Notes: generated from the letters alone by a model not told the origin. A stretch of 42,964 nt of DNA from Treponema sp. (GCA_017390125.1 JAFPCT010000087.1:1-42964), one strand, 5' to 3'; shown: positions 14,952 to 23,884, numbered from the stretch's first letter. A program made the numbers and translations.

Positions 14952-16301
14952 ATGAATATAAAATCGCAGAAAGCAGCTCTTTCGGGACACATTCAGGTTC
15001 CCGGCTCAAAAAGCCATACAATCCGTGCCCTGCTTTTTTCTTCTCTGGCAGTAGGCACTTCACATATCAGAAACCCTCTTGGAGGCGCAGACTGCGTTTC
15101 TTCAAGCAAGGCCGTTCCGCTTTTCGGTGCAAAAGTAGACATTTCAAATCCCAAGGACTGGGTTGTGGTCGGCGCCGGAAAAAATGCCCACCTTCCAAGC
15201 GATGTAGTAAACGTCGGGGATTCAGGTTCACTTTTATATTTCATGTCGCCGGTTGCCGCAACTTTTGAAGGCTGGACAGTTTTTACAGGGGACCAGTCAA
15301 TCCGCACCCGCCCTGTACTTCACGTTGTTGATGCATTGAAGCAGATGGGTGCCGAAGCATACATTTCCCGCCCGGAAAAAAATGCTCCTCCGCTTATAAT
15401 CAAAGGCCCTGTAAAGGACGGAAGCACCATCGTTACAGACGGACGGCTCAGCCAGTACATCAGCGGAATAATGATGGCCGCAAGCCGCCTGAACGGAACT
15501 ACGAACATTGAGCTTACAGATCCAAAGGAAACTCCGTTCCTTAACATGACCCGCCTTTGGCTTGAAGAAATGGGCGTAAAACTTGAAATAAGCGAAGACT
15601 ACAAGCACATAAAGGTTCACGGCCCGGTTCAGATGAAGGCCTTTGACAAGGTGATTCCCAGCGACTGGGAAGCCGTTGCATTCCCGCTGGTTGCCGCCCT
15701 CATTACGGACAGCCAGATTACCATCGACAACGTGGACAATTCCGGAAGCCAGGGAGACATGGCGATTGTGGATGTTCTTAAAACTCTTGGCGCAGACATA
15801 AAGGATGACGGAAAGGGTAACCTGATTGTAAAGGGAAGCCGCCTTTCCGCAGAGCACCTTCCGAACAAGGAGCTTCACGTAAATCTTTCCGGTTACCCTG
15901 ATGCAATCTGCGCCCTTGCAGTTGCCGGCTGTTTTACGGAAGGAAGCATTGTAATCGAAGACATCGGTGTATGCCGCAAAAAGGAAACGGACCGAATTGA
16001 AGTAATGCAGAAGGAGCTTGAAAAGCTTGGTGCAAAAGTAGAGACCGGTCCGGACTGGCTCAAGGTTACAGGCCATTCACCGGTAAAAGCAGACGGTTCT
16101 GCAAATCCTGAATGGAAAATCCACGGCGGAGAAGTTGAAAGCTACGACGACCACCGGGTTGCAATGAGCCTTGCCTGCCTTGGCCTTGGACTTCCTGAAG
16201 GGGAATCAGTTGTGGTAAAAGACGCTGAATGCTGTTCAGTTTCTTTCCCGGATTTCTATAACATAATGAACGGAATTAACGCTGGATTTAAAAATCTGTA
16301 G
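14952..16301 (+). CDS. aroA: 3-phosphoshikimate 1-carboxyvinyltransferase (EPSP synthase)
   Basis: Joins phosphoenolpyruvate to shikimate-3-phosphate to make EPSP, the sixth step of the shikimate pathway, in the cytoplasm. The 449-aa length is usual. Motifs include PGSKSHTIRAL with the substrate-binding lysine at residue 20, GDSGSLLYFM, the SQY motif in DGRLSQYISGIMMAA, and SYDDHRVAMSLA near the C-terminus. The start is set by alignment of this N-terminus with the family. There is no Shine-Dalgarno; a -10-like TATTAT ends 6 nt upstream. It is followed after 15 nt by a DNA methyltransferase gene that may be co-transcribed. No other aro genes lie in the window. Confidence 0.96.
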   Translation: MNIKSQKAALSGHIQVPGSKSHTIRALLFSSLAVGTSHIRNPLGGADCVSSSKAVPLFGAKVDISNPKDWVVVGAGKNAHLPSDVVNVGDSGSLLYFMSPVAATFEGWTVFTGDQSIRTRPVLHVVDALKQMGAEAYISRPEKNAPPLIIKGPVKDGSTIVTDGRLSQYISGIMMAASRLNGTTNIELTDPKETPFLNMTRLWLEEMGVKLEISEDYKHIKVHGPVQMKAFDKVIPSDWEAVAFPLVAALITDSQITIDNVDNSGSQGDMAIVDVLKTLGADIKDDGKGNLIVKGSRLSAEHLPNKELHVNLSGYPDAICALAVAGCFTEGSIVIEDIGVCRKKETDRIEVMQKELEKLGAKVETGPDWLKVTGHSPVKADGSANPEWKIHGGEVESYDDHRVAMSLACLGLGLPEGESVVVKDAECCSVSFPDFYNIMNGINAGFKNL

Positions 16302-16316
16302 GCGGTCGGACTTGAA

Positions 16317-17477
16317 ATGCCTGAAAATCAAAATTACCTTACAGAACAGCTTATAACTTACATTGGAAACAAAAGATCTCTTCTTGAGTTCATAATGAGT
16401 GCAGTAAGCCTTGTGCAGAGTGAACTTGGAAAAGAAAAGCTGCACTGTCTGGACATGTTTTCGGGCAGCGGTATTGTCGGCAGGCTTTTGAAGTCCTGCT
16501 CCGAAACTCTGACTGTAAATGACCTTGAGCTTTATGCCAGAATAATAAACCAGTGCTATCTTGCCGATGTCTCAGAGGATGAGATTAAGGTTCTTCACGG
16601 TTACTACGATTCGATTGTGGCGGAAACCCGACGCCTTCTGGAAACTGAAAAAAATCCCGGATTTATAACGGAACTCTATGCCCCGGAAAATACTGAGGAC
16701 GTAAAGGCCGGCGAGCGTTGTTTTTACACGAATCATAATGCCCGTTACATTGACTGCATGCGAAGGACCATAACAGCCCTTGTTCCGGAAGAGAAACAGC
16801 ACTTTTTCATTGCTCCTCTGCTTTCACAGGCTTCCGTTCATGCGAATACAGCGGGAATTTTCAAGGGATTCTATAAAAATTCAAAAACCGGACTGGGGCA
16901 GTTCGGCGGAAACGGAAAAAATGCCCTTTCAAGAATATGCGGAAACATTGAGCTTCCGTTTCCGATTTTCAGCAGCTCAAAATGCGCAGTGCGGATTTTT
17001 CAGCAGGAGGCGAATGCTCTTGTCTGTTCAGAGGAACTGTATGAAAACCTCCCTGAAAAACAGTTTGATCTGGTTTATATGGATCCTCCGTACAACCAGC
17101 ATCCATACGGTTCAAATTATTTCATGCTGAACCTGATTGCTTCGTACAAAAGACCGGAGGACGGTACTATAAGCCGGGTAAGCGGCATACCGAAAAACTG
17201 GAACCGCAGCTCATATAACAAAAAGAAAAATGCGGCGGAAACTTTCCTTGATCTCGTAAGGAAAGTAAGGGCAAAATTCATCGTAATATCATTCAATAAC
17301 GAGGGCTTTATCAGCAGGGAAGAGATGGAAGAGCTTCTGGGATCCTGCGGAAAGGTCACTGTCTTGGAATCAAGCTATAATGCTTTCCGGGGAAGCCGTA
17401 ATCTTAAAAACCGTGATATCCACGTAAGCGAATACCTTTTTGTCCTTGATAAAAGAAATCATTCTATAGAGCAGTAG
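16317..17477 (+). CDS. Adenine-specific DNA methyltransferase, D12/Dam-like, orphan
   Basis: Predicted N6-adenine DNA methyltransferase using S-adenosylmethionine. The 386-aa protein opens with YIGNKRSLLEFI, carries the SAM-binding motif DMFSGSG at residues 46-52, and has the catalytic DPPY at 256-259 followed by NQHPYGSNY. The order SAM motif, recognition region, DPPY is that of the alpha (D12) class. No restriction endonuclease, Vsr or specificity subunit lies beside it, so it is an orphan or solitary regulatory methyltransferase here. It follows aroA by 15 nt and its 3' end overlaps the convergent lipoprotein gene by 19 bp. Recognition sequence unknown. Confidence 0.9.
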   Translation: MPENQNYLTEQLITYIGNKRSLLEFIMSAVSLVQSELGKEKLHCLDMFSGSGIVGRLLKSCSETLTVNDLELYARIINQCYLADVSEDEIKVLHGYYDSIVAETRRLLETEKNPGFITELYAPENTEDVKAGERCFYTNHNARYIDCMRRTITALVPEEKQHFFIAPLLSQASVHANTAGIFKGFYKNSKTGLGQFGGNGKNALSRICGNIELPFPIFSSSKCAVRIFQQEANALVCSEELYENLPEKQFDLVYMDPPYNQHPYGSNYFMLNLIASYKRPEDGTISRVSGIPKNWNRSSYNKKKNAAETFLDLVRKVRAKFIVISFNNEGFISREEMEELLGSCGKVTVLESSYNAFRGSRNLKNRDIHVSEYLFVLDKRNHSIEQ

Positions 17478-18445
17478 ATTGGCAGATGGTCTGAATAGCC
17501 GTAGCCGCTGTAAATTTTGTATGAGTTTGGCACATAGGTTTCTTCCGAGCACCATGGTCCTTCTGTAAGAGGGTAGAATTCCTTTATGCTTACTTCCGGG
17601 GATGCAAAGAAGTGGTCGATTCGTTCCCAGCGTGATTTGTAATAATAGGAGCCGGGACTCACAAAGTTTCCTGTCCCCCGAATCCAGGGAGAATATACGG
17701 CTGCAGTCTCATCTTTTAAGAAATTACGCAGGTTCAGGTTAGGGATTTTTTCCAGGGTGACGGAATCTGGTTTTATCAGCTCAAACTCAGAAATATCCCT
17801 GTTGAAATCTCCTGCCGCAAGAATTTTGTTTCCCCGGTTCCTGATGAAGCATCTGGTCATTACTGATTCCTGCCAGTTACGCCACACTTCACTTTCTTCT
17901 TCTCCGCCGGATTTTGACTTCCAGTGGTTTACAAGCAGAATCAGGGTGCCGCTTTTAAGGCTGAGCGATACTTCCATCATTGCCCGCATGGCAGGCTGGA
18001 CGCTATCTTCTGTCCGTATGTCCAGTTTATGAAGTTTTACAGAATTTATGGGAAATCGTGAAAGGACTGCGCAGCCTATTGAATCGCCGGGGTTTTTCCG
18101 GAAACAGGCGAAGGGCCAGGTCTTGTTTTTGCTCCATATATTCCCTGAAAGCTGGTTTGAGATGTCGAACAGAACGCCGTCGTTTTCGATTTCCTCAAAA
18201 ACAAATATGTCCGCGTTAATCCGTTGGATGGAATCGCACAGCCGGGAAAGTCTGTCCGCGTATTTTTCCTGAGACCAGGAGCCGCCCTTGAAATCAGAAT
18301 ACTCGCATCCGTCTGAGATTCCGTCAAAAAAAGTCTGCACATTCCAGTTAACCACGCTTACGCTTTCTGCAGTCAGGGGCGGAACAAGGCATCCTGAAAG
18401 CAGGAAAATAAAAAGCAGCGGGACTATCTTCTTGTATTTTTTCAT
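17459..18445 (-). CDS. EEP-family (endonuclease/exonuclease/phosphatase) lipoprotein
   Basis: A 328-aa lipoprotein with a DNase I-like metal-dependent hydrolase domain, presumably hydrolysing phosphodiester or phosphoester bonds outside the cytoplasm. The lipobox is L-S-G-C with cysteine 19. Family motifs appear in order: VNWNVQTFFDG, a Glu in FVFEEIEN, NHWKSK, AGDFN and the C-terminal SDHLPIYC. The substrate could be extracellular DNA, a nucleotide or a phospholipid; the sequence does not decide. The start is fixed by the signal peptide. The only plausible Shine-Dalgarno (AGAGG, 8 nt before ATG) lies in the second arm of the hairpin that terminates ychF, so translation may be structure-controlled. 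Confidence 0.9.
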   Translation of the reverse strand: MKKYKKIVPLLFIFLLSGCLVPPLTAESVSVVNWNVQTFFDGISDGCEYSDFKGGSWSQEKYADRLSRLCDSIQRINADIFVFEEIENDGVLFDISNQLSGNIWSKNKTWPFACFRKNPGDSIGCAVLSRFPINSVKLHKLDIRTEDSVQPAMRAMMEVSLSLKSGTLILLVNHWKSKSGGEEESEVWRNWQESVMTRCFIRNRGNKILAAGDFNRDISEFELIKPDSVTLEKIPNLNLRNFLKDETAAVYSPWIRGTGNFVSPGSYYYKSRWERIDHFFASPEVSIKEFYPLTEGPWCSEETYVPNSYKIYSGYGYSDHLPIYCSIE

Positions 18446-18450
18446 AAAAA

Positions 18451-18477
18451 AAACCTCTGTATATATAACAGAGGTTT
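18451..18477 (-). terminator. ychF terminator hairpin that also contains the next gene's Shine-Dalgarno
   Basis: On the minus strand AAACCTCTGT and ACAGAGGTTT form a 10-bp stem with a 7-nt TATATAT loop, followed by a T-run that runs straight into the ATG of the EEP lipoprotein gene (18445). The AGAGG of the second arm is at ideal distance from that ATG, so the hairpin both ends ychF transcription and hides the ribosome-binding site. Confidence 0.8.
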
Positions 18478-18507
18478 CCTTCAGGAAAATGCATTTAAAG
18501 AAATTTT

Positions 18508-19638
18508 TTATACATTGAACTTGAAGAACAGAACGTCTCCGTCCTGAACGACGTAGTCCTTTCCTTCCTGTCTGTATTTTCCGGCTTCCTTAATTTTCTG
18601 TTCGCTTCCATATTTACGCAGGTCTTCGATTGAATATGCTTCTGCACGGATAAAGCCTTTCTCAAAGTCAGTGTGGATTACGCCGGCTGCTTTTGGAGCT
18701 GTATCGCCTGCGTGAATTGTCCATGCGCGGCATTCATCTGCACCGCCAGTAAAGAATGTTGCCAGACCCATAAGGTGATATGCCTTGCGGGCGAGAACTG
18801 CAAGAGCGCTTTCTGCAAGTCCTACTGAGTCCATGAAGTCCTTGCGGTCAGCTGTATCTGTAATGTCGGCAAGGTCTGCCTCGAACTTTCCGCAGATTAC
18901 AACTACTTCAGATTTCTCTGCATCTGCAATCTTTTTGAGAGTCTCAACGTATTTGTTTGTTCCCTCGGCAATAGAATCCTCGTCGATGTTTGCAACGTAG
19001 AGGGTTGGTTTCATTGTAAGGAGGAACATGTCCTTTACTGCAAGTTTTTCGTCATCTGTAAGGTCTGCAAGGCGGGCGCACTTTCCTTCCTGAAGCAGAG
19101 GAAGAATTTTTTCCACTGCGCTGTTGAACGGAGCAAGCTGTTTCTCTGCCTCTTTTCCAAGAGCACGCACAGTCTTTACGTTCTTTTCCTGGCGCTTTGC
19201 AATTGTCTGCAGGTCGGCCTGAGCAAGCTCAAAGTTTATTGTGAGGATGTCGCTTTCCGGGTCAACAGGAGCCTCTGCCTTTGAGTCCTCGCGGACGTGC
19301 ATGATGTCCGGATTGTCAAAACAGCGTACGACATGGGCAATACAAGCTGTCTCACGGATATTTGCAAGGAACTGGTTTCCAAGTCCTTCTCCCTGGCTGG
19401 CACCTTTAATAAGTCCGGCGATGTCTACAAATTTTACGCTTGCAGGAGTCTTCTTTTTAGGATTATGAATTGAAGCCAAAAAATCCAGCCGTTCATCAGG
19501 AAGGTCAACGATACCTACGTTAGGGTCGATCGTACAGAACGGAAAGTTTGCAGCTTCAGCAGGAGCCGCGGTCAAAGCAGAAAAAATAGTAGACTTTCCT
19601 ACGTTAGGAAGTCCAACGATACCACAGTCTAAAGACAT
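18508..19638 (-). CDS. ychF: Obg-like ribosome-binding ATPase YchF
   Basis: A conserved cytoplasmic P-loop NTPase of the Obg family that binds ribosomes and prefers ATP. In 376 aa it has G1 GLPNVGKS (9-16), G3 in DIAGLIKGASQGEGLGN, and ANIDE in place of the GTP-selecting NKxD, which is the YchF hallmark. A coiled-coil region follows, then a C-terminal TGS domain (about 290-376, AWTIHAGDTAPKAAGVIHTD ... FFKFNV). Length is normal. The start has GAGGA upstream. It has a consensus-like promoter (19666-19694) and a terminator hairpin 30 nt after the stop codon. Confidence 0.97.
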   Translation of the reverse strand: MSLDCGIVGLPNVGKSTIFSALTAAPAEAANFPFCTIDPNVGIVDLPDERLDFLASIHNPKKKTPASVKFVDIAGLIKGASQGEGLGNQFLANIRETACIAHVVRCFDNPDIMHVREDSKAEAPVDPESDILTINFELAQADLQTIAKRQEKNVKTVRALGKEAEKQLAPFNSAVEKILPLLQEGKCARLADLTDDEKLAVKDMFLLTMKPTLYVANIDEDSIAEGTNKYVETLKKIADAEKSEVVVICGKFEADLADITDTADRKDFMDSVGLAESALAVLARKAYHLMGLATFFTGGADECRAWTIHAGDTAPKAAGVIHTDFEKGFIRAEAYSIEDLRKYGSEQKIKEAGKYRQEGKDYVVQDGDVLFFKFNV

Positions 19639-19665
19639 AAAAATCCTCGCTAAAATATTTTCATC

Positions 19666-19694
19666 ATTATATAGTTTTGAAAGGTCAGTTTCAA
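19666..19694 (-). promoter_or_regulatory. Predicted sigma70 promoter of ychF
   Basis: On the minus strand TTGAAA (19689-19694) and TATAAT (19666-19671) are separated by exactly 17 nt. The expected leader is about 20 nt and includes GAGGA. It stands back to back with the promoter of the flavoprotein gene. Confidence 0.8.
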
Positions 19695-19704
19695 CGAGCT
19701 TTAA

Positions 19705-19733
19705 TTGTAAATTGTCGGCATTGCCTGTAGAAT
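19705..19733 (+). promoter_or_regulatory. Predicted promoter giving a leaderless FAD-oxidoreductase mRNA
   Basis: TTGTAA (19705-19710), a 17-nt spacer, then TAGAAT (19728-19733), which ends 6 nt before the ATG at 19740. The expected +1 is the A of the start codon. No Shine-Dalgarno is present. Confidence 0.6.
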
Positions 19734-19739
19734 AAGCCC

Positions 19740-21347
19740 ATGATTACAGACGTTACTGTTACGGTTCTTCCGGAAGATGAAAAAAATATGGCTCTGATCC
19801 AGAAACTGGTTTCTTCAGAGTTGAAAAATAAAAGAATTGATGCAAGGGGACAGAAGCAGACTCTTGTGTTTGCAAAAAAGTCCATTGATGCGCGTCATGG
19901 AAAACTCAAGCTTCACCTGCGGTACAAGGTATATATCGGCGAGGAGCCGGGTGACGAAAAGACTTCGCTCCTGCCTGAATGGAAAAACGCAGAGGGGAAG
20001 CACAGCGTTGTAATTGTAGGTTCCGGTCCGGCGGGGCTTTTTGGCGCGCTGAAACTGATGGAAAAAGGAATTCGTCCTGTAATCGTGGAAAGAGGCGAAC
20101 GGACTGGCGAACGTAAGCGCGACATTGCGAAAATAAGCACCGCGGATCTGGTGAATTCAGATTCAAACTACTGCTTTGGGGAAGGCGGTGCCGGAACGTT
20201 CAGTGACGGCAAGTTGTACACCAGAAGCAACAAGAGGGGAGACATTGGAAAAATCTTTCAGATTTTCGTAAGGTTCGGAGCGGACAGCAGGATTCTTACA
20301 GATGCTCATCCTCACATCGGAACGGACAAACTTCCGGCAGTAATAAATGCAATGCGGGATTTTATAATTGAAAAGGGCGGAGAATTCCACTTCAATACGC
20401 GGTGTACAGGTTTCATCCGCTCTCCGGAAGGGGCTGTTGCCGGAATACAGGCAGAAAACGTGAAGACCGGCGAAGGACTTTCCATAAAGGGAGACGCTGT
20501 TCTCCTTGCGACCGGTCATTCTGCAGCGGACGTTTACCGTATGATTGCCGCAATTTCACCGAAAGCACTGGAAGCAAAGACATTTGCTGTAGGCGTGCGG
20601 GTTGAGCATCCCCGGGAACTCATAGATCAGATTCAATACCACGGAAAAACTGAAGGCATGGGCGCTGCTGAATACAGGCTGGTAACTCAAGTTGAGGACA
20701 GAGGTGTCTATTCTTTCTGCATGTGTCCCGGCGGTTTTGTAGTTCCCAGTGCGACAGCTCCGGATGAAATAGTTGTGAACGGAATGAGTGCCGCCGGACG
20801 CAATTCAAAATGGTCGAATGCGGCAATTGTAGTAGAAACCCGCCCGGAGGACATTCCTGAAGAATTTGCAGCTCAGGCAGAAAAAGCCGGCTCTAAGGCG
20901 CTGGCAGGACTTTTCTTCCGCTCATACATAGAACAGGAAACCAAGCGTCACGGAAAGGGTCAGGCGGCTCCGGCTCAAAGAATGAATGACTTCCTTGCCT
21001 GCCGCGAATCAAAGGATTTCCCGCCGGTAAGCTATACGCCGGGAATTGTTTCCAGCAGACTGGACAGCTGGCTTCCTGAGCAGATTGCAGGACGGCTTTC
21101 AGAGGCGTTCCTTGAATTCGGGAAGAACATGAAAGGCTATGTTTCAAAGGATGCAGTTCTTATTGCAAGTGAAACCCGTACCAGCACGCCGGTAAGGATT
21201 TTGCGTGGAAAGGAAAACTGTGAAAGCGAGGCTCTTCCGGGGCTTTTCCCTGCCGGCGAAGGGGCGGGATATTCCGGGGGAATAGTTTCAAGCGCAATGG
21301 ACGGTGAGAAAGTTGCGGCAGCAATTGCAGATAAATTGGAGGAATAG
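19740..21347 (+). CDS. FAD-dependent oxidoreductase, uncharacterised (COG2509-like)
   Basis: A 535-aa cytoplasmic flavoprotein of the conserved family of FAD-dependent dehydrogenases with no settled substrate. An N-terminal domain of about 85 residues is followed by the dinucleotide-binding VIVGSGPAGL (glycines at 94-99), the NYCFGEGGAGTFSDGKLYTR signature, ATGHSAADVY, and a C-terminal FAD-binding end (LFPAGEGAGYSGGIVSSAMDG). No signal peptide. The predicted message is leaderless. Its stop codon abuts the ATG of a small flavoprotein gene, which suggests an electron-transfer pair, but this is inference. Confidence 0.88.
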   Translation: MITDVTVTVLPEDEKNMALIQKLVSSELKNKRIDARGQKQTLVFAKKSIDARHGKLKLHLRYKVYIGEEPGDEKTSLLPEWKNAEGKHSVVIVGSGPAGLFGALKLMEKGIRPVIVERGERTGERKRDIAKISTADLVNSDSNYCFGEGGAGTFSDGKLYTRSNKRGDIGKIFQIFVRFGADSRILTDAHPHIGTDKLPAVINAMRDFIIEKGGEFHFNTRCTGFIRSPEGAVAGIQAENVKTGEGLSIKGDAVLLATGHSAADVYRMIAAISPKALEAKTFAVGVRVEHPRELIDQIQYHGKTEGMGAAEYRLVTQVEDRGVYSFCMCPGGFVVPSATAPDEIVVNGMSAAGRNSKWSNAAIVVETRPEDIPEEFAAQAEKAGSKALAGLFFRSYIEQETKRHGKGQAAPAQRMNDFLACRESKDFPPVSYTPGIVSSRLDSWLPEQIAGRLSEAFLEFGKNMKGYVSKDAVLIASETRTSTPVRILRGKENCESEALPGLFPAGEGAGYSGGIVSSAMDGEKVAAAIADKLEE

Positions 21348-21929
21348 ATGAAAGTTATTTTGTTTAACGGAAGTCGTCGTGAAAAAGGCTGTACTTATAC
21401 GGCACTGAATCTTGTTGCACAGGAATTGAATGCAGCAGGAATAGAAACAGAGCTGTTTTTTGTAGGAAGCAGAGCATTGAACGGAGAAATCGATCCCCTG
21501 GTAAACGAAGCGATTGACCTTCTGAAAACAGCAGACGGTGTTGTGTTCGGCTCGCCTGTCTATTACGCTTCTCCCAGCGGAGAAATGACAGCTTTCCTTG
21601 ACCGTCTTTACTGGCAGGGTGAGAAGGAACTTAGGTTCAAGCCGGGTGCTGCAGTAGTTTCTGCCCGCCGCGGTGGTACGACAGCCGCTCTTGACGTTCT
21701 GAACAAGTACCTTACTTTCGCACAGCAGCCTGTAATCACTTCACGTTACTGGAACATGGTTCACGGCTCAAATCCGGAAGACGTTCTGAAAGATGAGGAA
21801 GGTGTTCAGATCATGCGCACAATCGGACGCAACATGGCATGGATTCTAAAAAGCATTCAGGCCGGAAAAGAAGCCGGCGTTCCGCAGCCGGAAGCAGAAA
21901 AGAAGATCTTTACGAATTTTATCCGCTAA
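21348..21929 (+). CDS. NAD(P)H-dependent FMN reductase / flavodoxin-fold protein
   Basis: A 193-aa flavodoxin-like protein expected to bind FMN and reduce flavin, quinone or an unknown acceptor. The phosphate-binding loop FNGSRREKGCTYTAL is at the N-terminus, and GSPVYYASPSGEMTAFLDR contacts flavin in this family. The ATG directly follows the TAG of the FAD oxidoreductase, and the GGAGG in the end of that gene serves as its ribosome-binding site, indicating translational coupling. It lacks the iron-sulfur cysteine cluster seen in related iron-sulfur flavoproteins. The stop codon overlaps that of convergent uvrC by 4 bp, with no terminator between. Confidence 0.88.
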   Translation: MKVILFNGSRREKGCTYTALNLVAQELNAAGIETELFFVGSRALNGEIDPLVNEAIDLLKTADGVVFGSPVYYASPSGEMTAFLDRLYWQGEKELRFKPGAAVVSARRGGTTAALDVLNKYLTFAQQPVITSRYWNMVHGSNPEDVLKDEEGVQIMRTIGRNMAWILKSIQAGKEAGVPQPEAEKKIFTNFIR

Positions 21930-23884
21930 TTTCCGTAGTCTTCAGGTGTCTCTGCAGCAAGGGCTGCTCCGGCAAGGTCGTCGATGTATTGTGCTTCGGC
22001 GGCCTTCTGCCATGTTGTTCCTGCAGCCTGCAGGGACTTCTTCTGCTCTTCCTTCTTTTCATTTCTCTTTGCCAAAAGCCTTCTTGCAGTCATAAGAATT
22101 TCAGTTGCCTCATCTGCCCTTACATGAAGGAGTTCTGCAATGGAACTTTCTTCCGCGCTGCACATGTTTTCAAGAGTGGTGAATGTTTTTGTAAGGGTTC
22201 TGGCCCGCTTTTCACCGATTCCCGGAATTTCAAGGAAAATGCTTACGGTGTTTTCCTTTGTTCTTAAACGCTGGTTCCTGCTTGTGGCAAAACGGTGGGT
22301 CTCATCCCTGACCCGCTGCAAAAGCCTGAGGGCATCGCTTCGCTTCGGAAGACATACCGGCTTGTCTGCATAGGGCCGCCAGATTTCTTCATCACGTTTT
22401 GCAAGGCCGGCAACAGGAATGTCCAGGTCCAGTGATTTCAGCACCTGATCAACGGCATTTACCTGACCGATGCCTCCGTCTATAAGGATAAGGTCCGGCA
22501 GCTCCGCCTGCTCGTTCAGCACTCTGGTGTAGCGGCGGCTGGTGGCTTCCCTCATGGACTGGAAGTCATCGATGTATCCTTCAGTAGTTTTCAGCCGGAA
22601 GTAGCGGTAGTTCTTCTTGTCCGGGTTTCCGTTGTAGAAGCTGATGAGCGAGGCAACCGGAAATTTTCCTCCGATATGGGCAATATCAAAGCCTTCGATT
22701 CGTACCGGCAGGCTCCTGAGTCCCAGAATATCCTTTAATTCCTGAAGTGCAGGCATGTCGCCCCGTTCCCTGAGCCGCCGGATAATGTCTTCCTTTGCAT
22801 TATGTTTCGCCATTTTCATGGCAGCCCAGTCACGCTGGGAAATGGAGCTGTTTTCCTCTGCTCCGGTTTCCGTTTCTACCGCCACAACCTCAGTTTCTGT
22901 TTCCAGAGTTTCCTTTAGGCGGCGGCTTACCATTTCAAGTCCGTATTCCGCCGGAACGAAAATTTTAGGAGGAACTTCTTCCCGGGCGGTGTAATAGGCG
23001 TTCATAAATTCAGCGACAAGCTCGTCGTCCTCGTTAAGGCTGGTAACGCGGTAATTGTCCCTGCCCAAAAGTTTTCCGCCGCGGATCTTAAGCACTGTAA
23101 AGCTGACCAGCTCTCCTTCCCGGTAGTGGTCAATGTAATCCCGGTCCTCAGCATCAAAACTTTCAACAATGTTCTGATTCTGCATGATCATCAGTGCCCT
23201 CAGACCGTCGCGCAGTCTGGCGGCCTTCTCAAAATTCAATTCCCTGGCCGCTTCTTTCATTTTCGCCGTCAGTTTTTTGGAAGTTTCGTCGCTGTTTTCC
23301 TTAAGAAGGTCAGAAATTTCACCGAAAAATTCATTGTAGGACTCTTTTGAAATTTTTCCGCAGCAAGGAGCCTTGCACTGACCCATGTGGTAGTACAGGC
23401 AGGGATTTTCCTTCTGCACGAATTTCTTGCAGTGACGCAGCGGATAAATCTGATAAAGTGTTTCTATAAAAGTATCAAGAGCAGAAGCGTCAGGGTACGG
23501 ACCGAAATATGTGGAGCCGTCATGAAGAATGTTACGGGTTTTAAAAAGCCGCGGGAATTCTTCTTTTGTGATTCGCAGCGAAGGATAGGATTTTCCGTCC
23601 TTCAGGTCGATGTTGTATTTCGGACTGTATTTCTTGATGAGGTTGTTTTCCAGAAGAAAAGCTTCGTATTCATTGCCAGTAGTGATGTATTCAATTCTTT
23701 TCGCATGGGAAATCAAAAGCCGGGTCTTGATGTCTTTTTTGCCGGAAAAATACGAGGAAAGGCGGTTCTTCAGATTTTTAGCCTTTCCAACATAAATAAC
23801 GGTGTCCTGTGGGTCGCGCCACATATACACGCCGCTTGAGGAAGGTGCTTTTAATGCAGTTTCATGAAGAATCTCTCGGAACAT
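21926..23884 (-). CDS. uvrC: UvrABC excinuclease subunit C
   Basis: Makes both incisions in nucleotide excision repair after UvrAB damage recognition. From the ATG at 23884 the protein is 652 aa: GIY-YIG nuclease (SSGVYMW ... VIYVGKAKNLKNRLSSYF), a UVR motif (about residues 190-225), an RNase H-like nuclease domain with ILIDGGIGQ, and helix-hairpin-helix EIPGIGEKRARTL. It ends in an extra charged and alanine-rich tail of about 50 residues. The frame is open for another 101 codons upstream, but that part is unlike UvrC and runs antisense to the neighbour. TATAAT ends 6 nt before the chosen ATG with no Shine-Dalgarno, indicating leaderless transcription. Confidence 0.95.
   Translation of the reverse strand: MFREILHETALKAPSSSGVYMWRDPQDTVIYVGKAKNLKNRLSSYFSGKKDIKTRLLISHAKRIEYITTGNEYEAFLLENNLIKKYSPKYNIDLKDGKSYPSLRITKEEFPRLFKTRNILHDGSTYFGPYPDASALDTFIETLYQIYPLRHCKKFVQKENPCLYYHMGQCKAPCCGKISKESYNEFFGEISDLLKENSDETSKKLTAKMKEAARELNFEKAARLRDGLRALMIMQNQNIVESFDAEDRDYIDHYREGELVSFTVLKIRGGKLLGRDNYRVTSLNEDDELVAEFMNAYYTAREEVPPKIFVPAEYGLEMVSRRLKETLETETEVVAVETETGAEENSSISQRDWAAMKMAKHNAKEDIIRRLRERGDMPALQELKDILGLRSLPVRIEGFDIAHIGGKFPVASLISFYNGNPDKKNYRYFRLKTTEGYIDDFQSMREATSRRYTRVLNEQAELPDLILIDGGIGQVNAVDQVLKSLDLDIPVAGLAKRDEEIWRPYADKPVCLPKRSDALRLLQRVRDETHRFATSRNQRLRTKENTVSIFLEIPGIGEKRARTLTKTFTTLENMCSAEESSIAELLHVRADEATEILMTARRLLAKRNEKKEEQKKSLQAAGTTWQKAAEAQYIDDLAGAALAAETPEDYGN

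Noticed and set aside
15297..16076. 259-codon open frame antisense to aroA
   Set aside because: It is a shadow of the aroA codon pattern, with no ribosome-binding site and no recognisable domain.
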